40,040 nt of DNA from Ferroglobus sp964463865 (GCA_964463865.1 CAYXDX010000006.1:1-40040); one strand, 5' to 3'. Counted from the stretch's first letter, positions 13,686-22,680 are shown. The notes: generated from the letters alone by a model not told the origin. Numbers and translations are program-made.

Positions 13686-15563
13686 ATGCACTGCCACGCA
13701 GAGTTGCCAGAGAACCTGCAGAGAGCAGACGTTCTCTTGGTCGGCAATCCGAACGTTGGCAAAAGCGTGATATTCTACTATTTAACCGGAAAATACGCGA
13801 CGGTGTCGAACTACCCAGGAACGACCGTCGACGTAGAGGTCGGAAAGATAAAAGGGACAGAATTAACGGTTGTAGACACTCCCGGGATGTATTCCTTTTT
13901 CTCGATAACCGAGGAAGAGATCGTAGCAAAGAGAGTTATCCTGGAGAGCGACGCCAAAGTCATAGTCAACGTCATAGACGCGAAAAACGTCGAAAGGAGT
14001 TTACCGTTGACGATAATGCTAATCGAGAGCTGTAAAAACGTCATAGTCGTTCTGAACGCAATGGACGAAGCCGAAAAAATAGGCCTAAAGATAGACACGA
14101 AGCTGCTCGAAGAACGTCTCGGCGTCCCGGTAATCCCGACGGTAGCCGTAAAGAAGAGAGGTCTTGAAGAGCTAAAGAAGAAGATCATAGAAGCGTGCAA
14201 CTCGAAGCAAGAAAAGAAGTCATTTAAGCTGAGCAAAAGCATTGAAGAGAAAATTAAGGAATACGAGTCAAGAATTAGCGGAGACTACAAGGTGTCCAGA
14301 AGGTTCCTGGCGATCCTGCTCTTAGCCGGTGACAGGGAAGTTGAGGAGATCACCGGGATTAAAGGCCAGTCGCTTTCGTATAGAGTTGCCATGGAGTTCA
14401 AAGAGCTTGCCGAGGAGCTTCTTGACGGAGTCGTGAGGCTGGAAGACACGAGGAAGTTTAAACTTGAAGAGCTGACGCTGCACCCTCTGTTCGCGATTCC
14501 CCTAACTCTGTTCTTTCTCTTCGTCCTTTACCTGTTTGCCGGGGTTATCGGCGCTCAAATTCTCGTCGACGCCATAGAAGGATTCTTCGAAGAACAGATA
14601 AACCCCGCCTTCAACAGCTTTCTCGCGGAGCACATAAGTAACTACTGGATCAGAGAACTCTTCGGAGGCGAATACGGAATCGTGACGCTCGGTGTTAGAT
14701 ATGCCGTAGCTATCGTTTTTCCGGTCGTCGCGATGTTCTTCATAGCTTTCTCGCTGCTCGAAGATTCCGGACTGCTTCCGAGAATTGCCTACATGCTCGA
14801 CTCACTTTTCAAAAGAGTCGGATTAAGCGGTAGAGCCGTGATTCCACTCATTCTTGGACTCGGGTGCGACACGATGGCGACGATAGTCACGAGGGTCTTG
14901 GAGAGCAAAAAAGAGAGGATGATCGCCACGATACTACTTGCTGTCGCTATCCCTTGCTCTGCTCAGTTCGGAGTTATACTCGCCGTTGCTCCGAACGTCC
15001 TTGGACTGATGATCTGGGCGGCAACAGTTTTTGCGGTGTTCATGCTCGTTGGAGTTATTTCGAAGAGTTTCTTCAAGAGTTCGCCCAGCTTTTTCATGGA
15101 AATACCCCCTATAAGAACTCCGTCGATTTACAACGTGCTGATGAAAACCGCAACGAGACTAAAGTGGTATTTCATTGAAGTCTTTCCAATCTTCATCGCG
15201 ATAAGCGTGCTCATATGGATAGGAAGGATTACGGGTGTTTTCGACGTCGTAATAGAAGCTCTCAAGGTCCCGACGTCGTTTATAGGTCTTCCCGAAAGCA
15301 GTGCCAAGGTATTTCTTTACGGATTTTTCAGGAGAGACTACGGAGCTGCCGGACTTTACGACATCTCCGACACCTTAAACTTTAGGCAGATAGTCGTTGC
15401 TATGACTTCGCTCACACTCTTCGTCCCCTGCGTAGCGCAGTTTTCAGTTATGGTTAAGGAGCGCGGAACGAAGTTCGCGATCGCAACATTCTTAGTCGCG
15501 CTTGCGATATCATTTTCTGTCGGATACCTCCTGAACGAAGCTCTGATGGGTGTGAGGTTATGA
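13686..15563 (+). CDS. feoB: Ferrous iron transporter FeoB
   Basis: This 625-residue membrane protein has an N-terminal G domain: G1 GNPNVGKS at 20-27, G3 DTPG at 64-67 and G4 NAMD at 124-127. A helical spacer follows, then the Fe(II) permease domain with Gate-type segments (LILGLGCDTMAT near 390-400 and LFVPCVAQFSV near 575-585), each with the conserved cysteine. It imports Fe(II) across the cytoplasmic membrane. A separate small FeoA gene is absent; a FeoA-like domain is instead fused to the downstream regulator, which overlaps by ATGA. The operator at 13668 suggests iron repression. Confidence 0.95.
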   Translation: MHCHAELPENLQRADVLLVGNPNVGKSVIFYYLTGKYATVSNYPGTTVDVEVGKIKGTELTVVDTPGMYSFFSITEEEIVAKRVILESDAKVIVNVIDAKNVERSLPLTIMLIESCKNVIVVLNAMDEAEKIGLKIDTKLLEERLGVPVIPTVAVKKRGLEELKKKIIEACNSKQEKKSFKLSKSIEEKIKEYESRISGDYKVSRRFLAILLLAGDREVEEITGIKGQSLSYRVAMEFKELAEELLDGVVRLEDTRKFKLEELTLHPLFAIPLTLFFLFVLYLFAGVIGAQILVDAIEGFFEEQINPAFNSFLAEHISNYWIRELFGGEYGIVTLGVRYAVAIVFPVVAMFFIAFSLLEDSGLLPRIAYMLDSLFKRVGLSGRAVIPLILGLGCDTMATIVTRVLESKKERMIATILLAVAIPCSAQFGVILAVAPNVLGLMIWAATVFAVFMLVGVISKSFFKSSPSFFMEIPPIRTPSIYNVLMKTATRLKWYFIEVFPIFIAISVLIWIGRITGVFDVVIEALKVPTSFIGLPESSAKVFLYGFFRRDYGAAGLYDISDTLNFRQIVVAMTSLTLFVPCVAQFSVMVKERGTKFAIATFLVALAISFSVGYLLNEALMGVRL

Positions 15564-16186
15564 AAGAAACGATCGAAGACACGTTGAGACTTCTGTGGCA
15601 GAAAAAGTTCGAAAGCAAAGACGTTAGAATCGAAGAGGAGGACTTAAGAGAGCTTGAAAAAGAGGGTTTCGTCAGAAAAAGAGACGGGGAATACGAGTTC
15701 ACAGCAGAGGGTCTGGAGAGGGCGAGAAAAGTCATAAGGCTGCACAGACTGGCTGAAAGACTCCTCAACGACTTTTTCGAAACGAGTGAAATGGAGGCCG
15801 AGAGGTCGGCCTGCAAATTCGAACACGTGATCAGCGACGAGGTCGAAGAGGCTATCTGCACGCTCCTCGGACACCCGAGCAGGTGTCCGCACGGAAACAT
15901 AATTCCGGAGGGTAAGTGCTGCAGAGTTAAGGAGGAAGAAGTTAGAAGGGTCGTATACAAGCTCTCCGAAATGAAACCGGGAGACGAGGGAGTAATAAAG
16001 TATCTTGCAGGAGACGAGGACGTTATGAGGAAGGCCATCGCACTCGGAATCTTGCCCGGAACGAAAGTCCGGGTAATTCGAACGTTTCCAGCGTTCGTGA
16101 TCAAGCTCGGAAACAGCCACGTAGCTCTCGACGAGAAAATCGCGTCTCAGATATATCTGATCAAGACCGGGAATGCCGAGAGGTAG
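15560..16186 (+). CDS. DtxR/MntR-family regulator with FeoA-like C-terminal domain
   Basis: This 208-residue protein has a DtxR metal-binding/dimerisation domain (residues about 57-125) and a FeoA/SH3-like domain (about 135-205, with PGDEGVIKYL and ALGILPGTKV). The DtxR metal ligands align as His62, Glu66, Glu81 (His in DtxR), Cys85, Glu88 and His89. A HPSRCPHGNIIP segment and paired Cys (KCC) follow. The N-terminal winged helix is about 17 residues shorter than DtxR, and helices 2 and 3 look compressed. It may bind DNA differently or act as a FeoA-like partner of FeoB. It overlaps feoB by 4 nt. Confidence 0.82.
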   Translation: MKETIEDTLRLLWQKKFESKDVRIEEEDLRELEKEGFVRKRDGEYEFTAEGLERARKVIRLHRLAERLLNDFFETSEMEAERSACKFEHVISDEVEEAICTLLGHPSRCPHGNIIPEGKCCRVKEEEVRRVVYKLSEMKPGDEGVIKYLAGDEDVMRKAIALGILPGTKVRVIRTFPAFVIKLGNSHVALDEKIASQIYLIKTGNAER

Positions 16187-16697
16187 ACATTCGGTAGTCG
16201 TCTTCGACGGAAACGTGGCGATAAAGAGGTTCAAAAGCGGACTTAAGCTAAACTTCTGGAAGGAGGCGTACTTTTTAACGATACTCCAACCGTTCGACTT
16301 CGTTCCGAAACTTTTCAGCGTTAGCGAGGAGAACCTCGAAATACGCATGGAACGAATCGACGGGGTTAGAATAGGAGACTACATAGTCGAGAACGGATTC
16401 GACGAGAATGTGTTGAGAGCTCTTGAAATCTGCAGACTTCTCGACAGGCTGGGAATAAACAAGGAGGAGATGACGCATCCAGACAAGCACATTCTCATCG
16501 GGAAGAAAGTCTGGTTCATAGACTTCGAAAGGAGCACGGTGAGTGGTAAGCCGTCGAACGTTACGCAGTTCTCAGTTTACCTCGCAAAAAAACTCCGTAA
16601 AAAGTGCTGGAGTGAACTTGGGGGACTCCTGAAAGCTTACAAAAAGAGCTACGACGACGAGAGTTTCAGAAGCATCGTAAGGTTCTTTACCGAGTAA
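16173..16697 (+). CDS. Small predicted Ser/Thr protein kinase
   Basis: This 174-residue protein resembles compact archaeal kinases of the RIO/Bud32-like fold. It has an N-terminal strand pair with a lysine (NVAIKRF, Lys18), a helix with Glu (NFWKEAYFL), an ERIDGVRIGDYI hinge, a HPDKHILI catalytic-loop-like segment and FIDFERS in place of DFG. The ATG at 16173 lies inside the end of the regulator gene (14-nt overlap), so it appears to be the third gene of the feo operon. Its target is unknown. An aminoglycoside phosphotransferase-like role is an alternative. Confidence 0.7.
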   Translation: MPRGRHSVVVFDGNVAIKRFKSGLKLNFWKEAYFLTILQPFDFVPKLFSVSEENLEIRMERIDGVRIGDYIVENGFDENVLRALEICRLLDRLGINKEEMTHPDKHILIGKKVWFIDFERSTVSGKPSNVTQFSVYLAKKLRKKCWSELGGLLKAYKKSYDDESFRSIVRFFTE

Positions 16698-16992
16698 TCC
16701 TATCGACGCGCTCTTTTATCTCTTCGATGAACTTCATCAGTTCCTGAAAATCTTCTTTCATTTTTTTTATTTGCTCGTCCGCGCCCTCTCTAATTACTGC
16801 TCCGTGGGGAGTCGGTTCTATTATCCCCGAGTGTTCGAGCGTTCTCAACGAATACCTGACCTTGTGCTTTGGCATAGACAGTAACTCGGACAGCTTGAAA
16901 ATCCCAATCGGCTGGTGTTTCATCACGGTTTCGAGAACTATCAGGTGTCTAACCACTATCTCCGCTTCCATCTTCAACTTTTTTAACACCAT
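16687..16992 (-). CDS. Small winged-helix transcriptional regulator
   Basis: This 101-residue protein has an N-terminal wHTH (LETVMKHQPIGIFKLSELL, then MPKHKVRYSLRTLEHSGIIEP as recognition helix and wing) and a C-terminal coiled-coil-like helix for dimerisation (residues about 70-100). It resembles small conserved archaeal regulators, but the ligand and targets are unknown. The 3' end overlaps the convergent kinase gene by 11 nt. A TATA-like CTTAAATAATAAT (17013-17025, minus strand) about 27 nt upstream of ATG 16992 suggests a leaderless mRNA. It is divergent from rqcH. Confidence 0.75.
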   Translation of the reverse strand: MVLKKLKMEAEIVVRHLIVLETVMKHQPIGIFKLSELLSMPKHKVRYSLRTLEHSGIIEPTPHGAVIREGADEQIKKMKEDFQELMKFIEEIKERVDRITR

Positions 16993-17041
16993 ATCGAAAA
17001 ATATTTCAGATCATTATTATTTAAGCTTTTTTCTCAAATTA

Positions 17042-17050
17042 TTTTAAATA
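17042..17050 (+). promoter_or_regulatory. rqcH promoter (TATA box)
   Basis: TTTTAAATA is centred about 30 nt upstream of ATG 17076, in the 83-bp divergent region with the wHTH gene. An ATG at 17085 with a nearby GAGG is an alternative start. Confidence 0.45.
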
Positions 17051-17075
17051 CCGTAGATCGAATATTTCCGGATGA

Positions 17076-19013
17076 ATGAGGCCGATGAGTTCAGTAGATA
17101 TCAGAGCCGTGGTAAACGAGATGAACATTAAAGGAATGAGAGTCGAGAAAGTTTACCACTACCCGTCAAACGAAATCAGGTTAAAGCTGAGGGGAAAAGG
17201 TAGAGCAGACGTGATTATCGAGGCTGGAAAAAGGTTCCACCTGACGGAGTTCCCGAAAGAGAGTCCGAGATTTCCGTCTTCGGTAGCGATGCTTCTGAGG
17301 AAGCACCTTGAGGGCTCTAAGGTCGAAAGAGTCCTTCAGCACGGGTTCGATAGAGTCGTCGTTTTGGAGTTCTCAAGGGAGGGGAGGAGGTTTCTCGTCG
17401 CGGAACTCTTTGGCAAAGGCAACATCCTTCTGCTCGACGAAAATTTTAAGGTTTTACTTTCGCTGAATCCTTCATACAGAATCGGCGACACGTATTCGTT
17501 CCCCGAGAAGAAGCTCACTCCTTACGACATTCGTTCGGCCAGCGACCTGAAAGAGATTCTGGAGGAGAGAGAGGTCGTTAAAACTCTCGCGACGAAACTC
17601 GGAATAGGCGGGCTTTACGCCGAGGAAGTTCTCGAAAGAGCTGGAATCGACAAGAACAGGATCGGGAAAGAGTTAAGCGACGGAGAAGTCGAAAAGATAT
17701 ACGAAGTTCTCAGAAGCCTGTTCGACGCCGTAGAGAGGTGCGACTTTAAACCGCACATAGTATTGAAAGACGGTAAATACGTGGACTTCCAACCAATAGA
17801 GCTCAAGAAATACGAAAACTTCGAAAAGAAGTTCTTTGAAAGCTTTAACAAGGCTGTAGACGAATTCTACACGAGATGCGAACTCGAAAGCATCGAGTCG
17901 AAAGAGAAAAGGAGCGAAGCGCTGGAGAAACTAAACAGAAGGCTACAAAGCCAGTTAGAAACTAAGAGAAGGTTTGAAGAGGAAATGGAAACGTTTAGAA
18001 GGATCGGAGATTTAATTTACGAAAAATACCAGACTGTGGAAATACTGCATTCCGCACTGAAAAGAGCCGTCGAGTCCAAAGGATTCGAGGAAGTCAGCAG
18101 GATTATCAGAGATCAGAAAAAGAAGGGAAAACTGAAGGAGATAGTCGAGCTAATACCAAAGGAGAAGGCTGTAATCATCGTGCTGGACGGCGTCAAATTC
18201 AAACTCTACCTCGACAGAAGCATCCACGAAAACGCGGAATACTATTACGAGCAAGCTAAGAAGCTGAAAGAGAAGCTAAACGGACTTTTACAGGCGATAG
18301 AGAAGACTAAAGAAGAGATGAAGAAAGCTGAAGAGCTGGAAGCGAAGAAACTGATTTCAGGATTCAGGGTCGTTAGAAAACACGAGTGGTTCGAAAAATA
18401 CAGGTGGTACATAACTTCCGAAGGCTTCCTGGTCATCGGAGGAAGGAACGCGGAAATGAACGAAGAAGTCGTTTCGAAACACCTTGAAAGCAAAGACCTG
18501 TTCTTCCACACTCAAACGCCAGGCGGATCGGCTACGGTGCTAAAAAAAGGTGTCGAAGCTGGGGAAAAAAGTATCAGAGAAGCTGCAGAGTTCGCTGCTA
18601 TATACTCGGCGCTGTGGAAACAGGGTATGCACAGCGGAGAAGTCTACTACGTTTACCCGGATCAGGTCAAGAAAGCCGCGAAGCCAGGTGAGTATCTTCC
18701 GAAAGGTAGCTTCTACATCGTCGGGAAGAGAAACTATCTGACCGTGGAGCTAAAAGCGGCCGTTGGAGTAGATCTGGACAACCTGAGAGTAATAGGAGGG
18801 CCGGTGGAAGGCGTGAAAAAGCACGCGGACTACTACGTCGTGATCGAAATTGGAGACAAGACTCCAAACGAGCTAAGCGTCGAAATTGCCAAAACTCTCT
18901 ACGAGAAGTGTAAGGACGAGGAAAAGCACATCGTAAGGGCGATAGCAACTCCCGACGAAATAATGAAATTCCTTCCGCCCGGTAAATCGAGAATTGCGGA
19001 GGTAAAAACTTGA
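17076..19013 (+). CDS. rqcH: RqcH/NEMF (NFACT) ribosome quality-control factor
   Basis: This protein of 645 residues (642 if it starts at 17085) belongs to the Rqc2/NEMF/RqcH family. It binds large ribosomal subunits that carry peptidyl-tRNA and, in characterised relatives, directs C-terminal tailing. The NFACT-N domain covers about 1-180 (SVDIRAVVNEM at the start). A central region has HhH-like and coiled-coil segments (about 275-430). The NFACT-R domain is near 435-560, with WFEKYRWYITSEGFLVIGGRNA and the DLFFHTQTPGGSAT segment. Length and domain order match the archaeal family. The downstream hydrogenase protease gene overlaps its stop codon. Confidence 0.92.
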   Translation: MRPMSSVDIRAVVNEMNIKGMRVEKVYHYPSNEIRLKLRGKGRADVIIEAGKRFHLTEFPKESPRFPSSVAMLLRKHLEGSKVERVLQHGFDRVVVLEFSREGRRFLVAELFGKGNILLLDENFKVLLSLNPSYRIGDTYSFPEKKLTPYDIRSASDLKEILEEREVVKTLATKLGIGGLYAEEVLERAGIDKNRIGKELSDGEVEKIYEVLRSLFDAVERCDFKPHIVLKDGKYVDFQPIELKKYENFEKKFFESFNKAVDEFYTRCELESIESKEKRSEALEKLNRRLQSQLETKRRFEEEMETFRRIGDLIYEKYQTVEILHSALKRAVESKGFEEVSRIIRDQKKKGKLKEIVELIPKEKAVIIVLDGVKFKLYLDRSIHENAEYYYEQAKKLKEKLNGLLQAIEKTKEEMKKAEELEAKKLISGFRVVRKHEWFEKYRWYITSEGFLVIGGRNAEMNEEVVSKHLESKDLFFHTQTPGGSATVLKKGVEAGEKSIREAAEFAAIYSALWKQGMHSGEVYYVYPDQVKKAAKPGEYLPKGSFYIVGKRNYLTVELKAAVGVDLDNLRVIGGPVEGVKKHADYYVVIEIGDKTPNELSVEIAKTLYEKCKDEEKHIVRAIATPDEIMKFLPPGKSRIAEVKT

Positions 19014-19468
19014 TCGTCGTCGGGGTTGGAAACCTACTGATGAAGGACGACGGGTTCGGGATACACGTGATAAGGAAAATGTCGTCCATGAAGGAGTTCG
19101 AGGGTGTGGAGATCGTCGATGCGATGACGAACGTCCACATGCTGCTTTCGGCTATAGAAGGGAAGAAGAAGGCTATAATCGTAGACGCCATCGACTTCGA
19201 CGGAGAGCCAGGAGAGGTAAAGGTGATAAAATTCAACCCGAACGAGGAGGACTTCCCTTCCGAAATACCGCTCACGATACACGACCTTCACTTCAGAGAT
19301 GCGATAATGATGGCAAGAGGCGTCTACGACCTCCCGGAGGAGCTCGTGATAGTCGGAGTAAAGCCCAAGGAGATCGCACTCGAAATCGGGCTGAGTGAGG
19401 AAGTAAGAGCCAAAATAGACGAAGTTATCGAAATAATCAAGAAAGAGCTCAGCGTCTCCGATACTTAG
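19010..19468 (+). CDS. Hydrogenase maturation protease (HycI/HyaD family)
   Basis: This 152-residue endopeptidase has the family N-terminus VGVGNLLMKDDGFGIHV and the nickel-site acids in KDDG and VDAIDF (about residue 62), with a histidine in IHDLHF. It clips the C-terminus of a [NiFe]-hydrogenase large subunit after nickel insertion. The start is TTG 19010, overlapping the rqcH stop as TTGA, with GGAGGT upstream. No hydrogenase structural gene lies in the window, so its target is encoded elsewhere. Its 3' end overlaps the convergent VWA gene by 20 nt. Confidence 0.88.
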   Translation: MIVVGVGNLLMKDDGFGIHVIRKMSSMKEFEGVEIVDAMTNVHMLLSAIEGKKKAIIVDAIDFDGEPGEVKVIKFNPNEEDFPSEIPLTIHDLHFRDAIMMARGVYDLPEELVIVGVKPKEIALEIGLSEEVRAKIDEVIEIIKKELSVSDT

Positions 19469-20648
19469 AAAATACGTAATTCTTCAGATTCAGCGGATTG
19501 GGGAAGTAGAATGCCGAGCCCTTTCCTGCGGCTTTTATCATCCTCTCGCAGAGAGCGTAAAACCTGCTGTCGTCGTTGAGCATCAGGATGTTCAGGTTTA
19601 TGTCCTCGTCCCTCAGCTTCGCCGACTCCAGAATGGCAATTTTCCAAGGAGGTATCAGCGGATTGTAGCTCGCGGTCGGCTCTCCGTCCGTGATTAGGAT
19701 GACGTATTTCGCACCGTCTTTACCTCTAAGGGATTTCCTTGCGGTTTTCAGGGCTAAACCTATGTCCGTTCTCCCTTCGACGTCGACGTTGATTATGTCT
19801 CCCTCTTTTATCTTTTCGGTTTTGTGATTGAAAACGAACACTTCGAGGTCGTCGTAACCTTTTCTTATGCTCATCTTCAGCGCCAAAGCAGCTTCTATCG
19901 CTCCGACTATCTTCTTCCCCCTCATCGAGTCGCTGATGTCGATCAGCATTACGAAGTGTCTTTTCCCAACTTTCTTGGGTTTTCTCGACACTATGTCGCT
20001 CTCTCGTATCTCGAAGTTGTTTTTTGCAGCTTTCAACAGCGTCTCGCTTATGTCTATGAGGTCATAAGAGTGCATGAACTCGTCGAACTCTACGAGCTCG
20101 TATCCCGGAATGAACGACATCGTTTCTCCTTCAGATTCCGAATAATACCCTCTCGCCTCTTTCGATATCTCCTTCATTACCTTTTCCGCGATTATCTTCT
20201 CAGCGTATTTGCTGAACTTCACCTTTCTCCTGAAAAATTTCTTCTTCACGCCCTCGATTAAGCCCATCTCCATCAGATCTCTCAGGATCTCTTCGAAAAA
20301 GTAGTCGAGCAGTTCTTTTACGTTCAGATCTTCTACCTTCAGCTCTCCACTTTTCAGCTTGTTCTTTATTTCCTCCCAGGCTTTCGCTTTCGCCTCGACG
20401 TATTTTTCGAACTTGTCCATCCACAGTGATTCCGCGTAACCGTAATTCTTCACCATGTCGTTGAAAATCGCAGAATAGCTGTCGAAATTTTCAGCGAGTT
20501 CGTCGTCGTCTATTTTATTTTTCAGGAAGTCTCGAACGTTGAAGTTACCTCTGTCCATCGCGTAGGGATTAAAAATGTGATAAGCCAGGTTTTCTGCGAG
20601 CTCCATCGGGATTTCGTCGTCCTTACAGCTCATGCACTCTGGTTTCAT
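19449..20648 (-). CDS. VWA-domain (CoxE-like) protein partner of AAA ATPase
   Basis: This protein of about 399 residues has a helical, charged N-terminal half and a C-terminal von Willebrand A domain with an intact MIDAS: DISDS in MLIDISDSMRG, the TD of RTDIG, and ITDGEPT. Proteins of this type act with MoxR/ChlI-like AAA ATPases in metal insertion or complex remodelling. I chose ATG 20648, with GGAG and GGTG just upstream; ATG 20657 is also in frame. It overlaps the upstream AAA gene by about 26 nt, so the two form a coupled pair. The client is unknown. Confidence 0.85.
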   Translation of the reverse strand: MKPECMSCKDDEIPMELAENLAYHIFNPYAMDRGNFNVRDFLKNKIDDDELAENFDSYSAIFNDMVKNYGYAESLWMDKFEKYVEAKAKAWEEIKNKLKSGELKVEDLNVKELLDYFFEEILRDLMEMGLIEGVKKKFFRRKVKFSKYAEKIIAEKVMKEISKEARGYYSESEGETMSFIPGYELVEFDEFMHSYDLIDISETLLKAAKNNFEIRESDIVSRKPKKVGKRHFVMLIDISDSMRGKKIVGAIEAALALKMSIRKGYDDLEVFVFNHKTEKIKEGDIINVDVEGRTDIGLALKTARKSLRGKDGAKYVILITDGEPTASYNPLIPPWKIAILESAKLRDEDINLNILMLNDDSRFYALCERMIKAAGKGSAFYFPNPLNLKNYVFSKYRRR

Positions 20649-22044
20649 AGACACCATCTCCTACCCTCTCAACGAGTCCCGTGCACCTCCTGATCGACTC
20701 GAGAAGGATTTCAAAGCACGACGGAATTTCTTCCGGTTTTTTGCTCATCAGCAGAATGTATTTCCATAGAGACTCCATCTCCTTCGGAGAGTCTTCGTAG
20801 ACGTTTATTCTCTCTCTGTTTCTCAGTTCTTTAGTCAAGCTCCTGAAGTCGGAGTCTTTTATCTCGGCGTATATCTCTCCGCAAGTCCTGTTTATGGCCT
20901 CCTCGACAAGCTTCTCGATTATCGAGTCTTTTTCGGCTTCGTAGTCAACTTCAATTCTGCTCCTCAAACCGAGCTTTATGACTTCGTAGTTTTCTCCGTA
21001 ATCGGACAGCATTACGACTTTTCTGCCTTTCCTCGTCGCGCTCGCTTTAACGTGGTCGAAAAGCTTTATCGTTGCTCTGCACGACGGTTCACTCTCTATT
21101 CTTGCCGCATATCTGCAACGATCCTTGTTTCTCGCGTATCTGACAGTTCTCGCTAAAATTTTCAGGTGCCAAACCGGTATCTCGGCTCCGTTTTTGAGGC
21201 TCATGTTTCTGAGACCTATCTCGATCTCTTCCTGCAGAGTTTCAGGCGGGCCTATGGGTATAGCCTCCATTCTGTCGAGTAGCGGCTCCTTTATTGCCTC
21301 CGTTCCACGGTAATTGGCCGGGTTCGTCGAAGCTATGAATATCGCGTCTATTTTCAAAGGAACTATCTCACCCTCAGGCGTAGTAACCTGCTTCTCCTCG
21401 ATCAGCTCGTGAAGAAGCGTCTGCAACGCCGACGGAATGGATCCGAGCTCGTCGAAGTAAGCGATACCCCTGTTAGCCTTCAAAACCCTTCCGGGCGTGA
21501 ACACTTCCGGGTGATCGAGGTCGTATCCTTCCCTTATCTTCTGGATGCTTATACCTCCGATGAGCTGTCTCGTAGTCATCATCGGGTCCCCAGGGACTCT
21601 GATCCACTTCCTGCCAATCCACACGAGTTCGACCTCGTCTTCTTCGAGAACTTTCCTCTTGCACGCGAAACAGCTCGGCCTGACAGGGTTGTCGTGTATC
21701 TTACACCCCTTAATGGCGAGCTGCTTCTCCGGAAGGAGCTTTACGATGGACTTGGAAAAAGTCGTCTTTCCGTATCCTTTCTTTCCGACGAACAGTATGC
21801 TCGATCCAGACATCAGAGCGTTCTTGACCATCTCTTTTTCTACTTTCTTACCGACTATTTCGAAAAACGGATCCTCTCCTCTTTTCTCGTATTCGAGTAT
21901 TTTTTCTTTAACGAGTTCGTGTAAAGGCTTCTCCCAATAGATCCTGTATTCCTCCGAAAATATGTCGACTTCTTCTCCGTCTATCAGGTATCTCGGAGCG
22001 GAGCTTTCCTTTACTTCCACGTCTCTGAATATATACTCCTCCAT
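20623..22044 (-). CDS. MoxR/ChlI-like AAA+ ATPase
   Basis: This 473-residue protein has Walker A GKKGYGKTT (about residues 87-95), Walker B GIAYFDELGS (about 192-201), a sensor-1-like FIASTNPANYRG, and a substrate segment with extra cysteines (KGCKIHDNP and SCFACKR near 113-130) suggestive of zinc. The arrangement resembles Mg-chelatase subunit I and MoxR ATPases, which act on VWA partners, and one is encoded directly downstream. ATG 22044 has a TATA-like element about 24 nt upstream (22061-22074) and appears leaderless. The client complex is not identifiable; metal-centre maturation is the usual theme. Confidence 0.87.
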   Translation of the reverse strand: MEEYIFRDVEVKESSAPRYLIDGEEVDIFSEEYRIYWEKPLHELVKEKILEYEKRGEDPFFEIVGKKVEKEMVKNALMSGSSILFVGKKGYGKTTFSKSIVKLLPEKQLAIKGCKIHDNPVRPSCFACKRKVLEEDEVELVWIGRKWIRVPGDPMMTTRQLIGGISIQKIREGYDLDHPEVFTPGRVLKANRGIAYFDELGSIPSALQTLLHELIEEKQVTTPEGEIVPLKIDAIFIASTNPANYRGTEAIKEPLLDRMEAIPIGPPETLQEEIEIGLRNMSLKNGAEIPVWHLKILARTVRYARNKDRCRYAARIESEPSCRATIKLFDHVKASATRKGRKVVMLSDYGENYEVIKLGLRSRIEVDYEAEKDSIIEKLVEEAINRTCGEIYAEIKDSDFRSLTKELRNRERINVYEDSPKEMESLWKYILLMSKKPEEIPSCFEILLESIRRCTGLVERVGDGVYETRVHEL

Positions 22045-22060
22045 TGATAATACTGTTTAA

Positions 22061-22074
22061 TCTATAATTTATAC
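22061..22074 (-). promoter_or_regulatory. AAA-VWA operon promoter (TATA box)
   Basis: The minus strand reads GTATAAATTATAGA, centred about 24 nt upstream of ATG 22044. A similar AT element (CTATAATTTAAG) recurs at the other end of this gap, next to the stop of the membrane protein gene, and may act in its termination. Confidence 0.5.
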
Positions 22075-22135
22075 ACTTTTTGGTTGAAAATCAGCAGGAT
22101 TAATAAAAATTTAAAAATAATTTATACTCTATAAT

Positions 22136-22657
22136 TTAAGGAAGCTGCAAGCCGACGACGTTTCCGTAAGCCATCAGGAGGAATATCCACGCGTCTATGA
22201 ACGACAGGGCTCCCGCAATTTTTCCGAATATGTGCTTCCCCGTGTAGTTGGCGATCGCCAGGAACCAAGTCACCGGAACCAAGAGACCGAGAGCAGCCGT
22301 CAACGTCATCAGACCGAGCTGGAACGTGAACGCTGAGAATCCAAGGAACAAAACTCCAGTAAACCACACGGCGTGGTTGATGGCGATTCTGTTCGTTCCT
22401 CCGAATATGAGGGCAAATCCGAGGAACCACAGCAACATTATGAAAGCCGCAGCGACCGTTGCCCCAAAGATGTCACCGCCGAGAATAACGAAAACCATCG
22501 CTATCGTTTCCATGATCGCTGCTGAAAGCAGCACAATGCCGAAATCTTTTGGCTCGTTCTTACCGATGCCCATCTCCACGAAACCTATAATCAACAACAC
22601 CACTGCAGCTTCCCAAAGCAGGGTATTCATTGCTACGTGCGCCAAGCCTTCCGTCAT
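22136..22657 (-). CDS. Six-TM transporter, AceTr/SatP- or UreI-like
   Basis: This 173-residue protein has six hydrophobic segments and little else. Its second half (FGGTNRIAINHAVWFTG, LAIANYTG, then AGALSFIDAWIFLLMAYGNVVG) resembles the AceTr (GPR1/FUN34/YaaH, SatP) acetate/succinate channel family. The N-terminal NPAPLGL signature of that family is not evident. AmiS/UreI channels share this fold and size and are an alternative. Conduction of a small acid or amide is a reasonable guess. A TATA-like element at 22681-22690 suggests a nearly leaderless mRNA. Confidence 0.6.
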   Translation of the reverse strand: MTEGLAHVAMNTLLWEAAVVLLIIGFVEMGIGKNEPKDFGIVLLSAAIMETIAMVFVILGGDIFGATVAAAFIMLLWFLGFALIFGGTNRIAINHAVWFTGVLFLGFSAFTFQLGLMTLTAALGLLVPVTWFLAIANYTGKHIFGKIAGALSFIDAWIFLLMAYGNVVGLQLP

Positions 22658-22680
22658 GGTATTTTCTTAACAATATAAAA

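Noticed and set aside
15454..16348. Two long minus-strand frames opposite the DtxR-FeoA gene and feoB end
   Set aside because: Low-complexity Ser/Leu/Phe-rich translations typical of antisense frames; the plus strand has clear homology.
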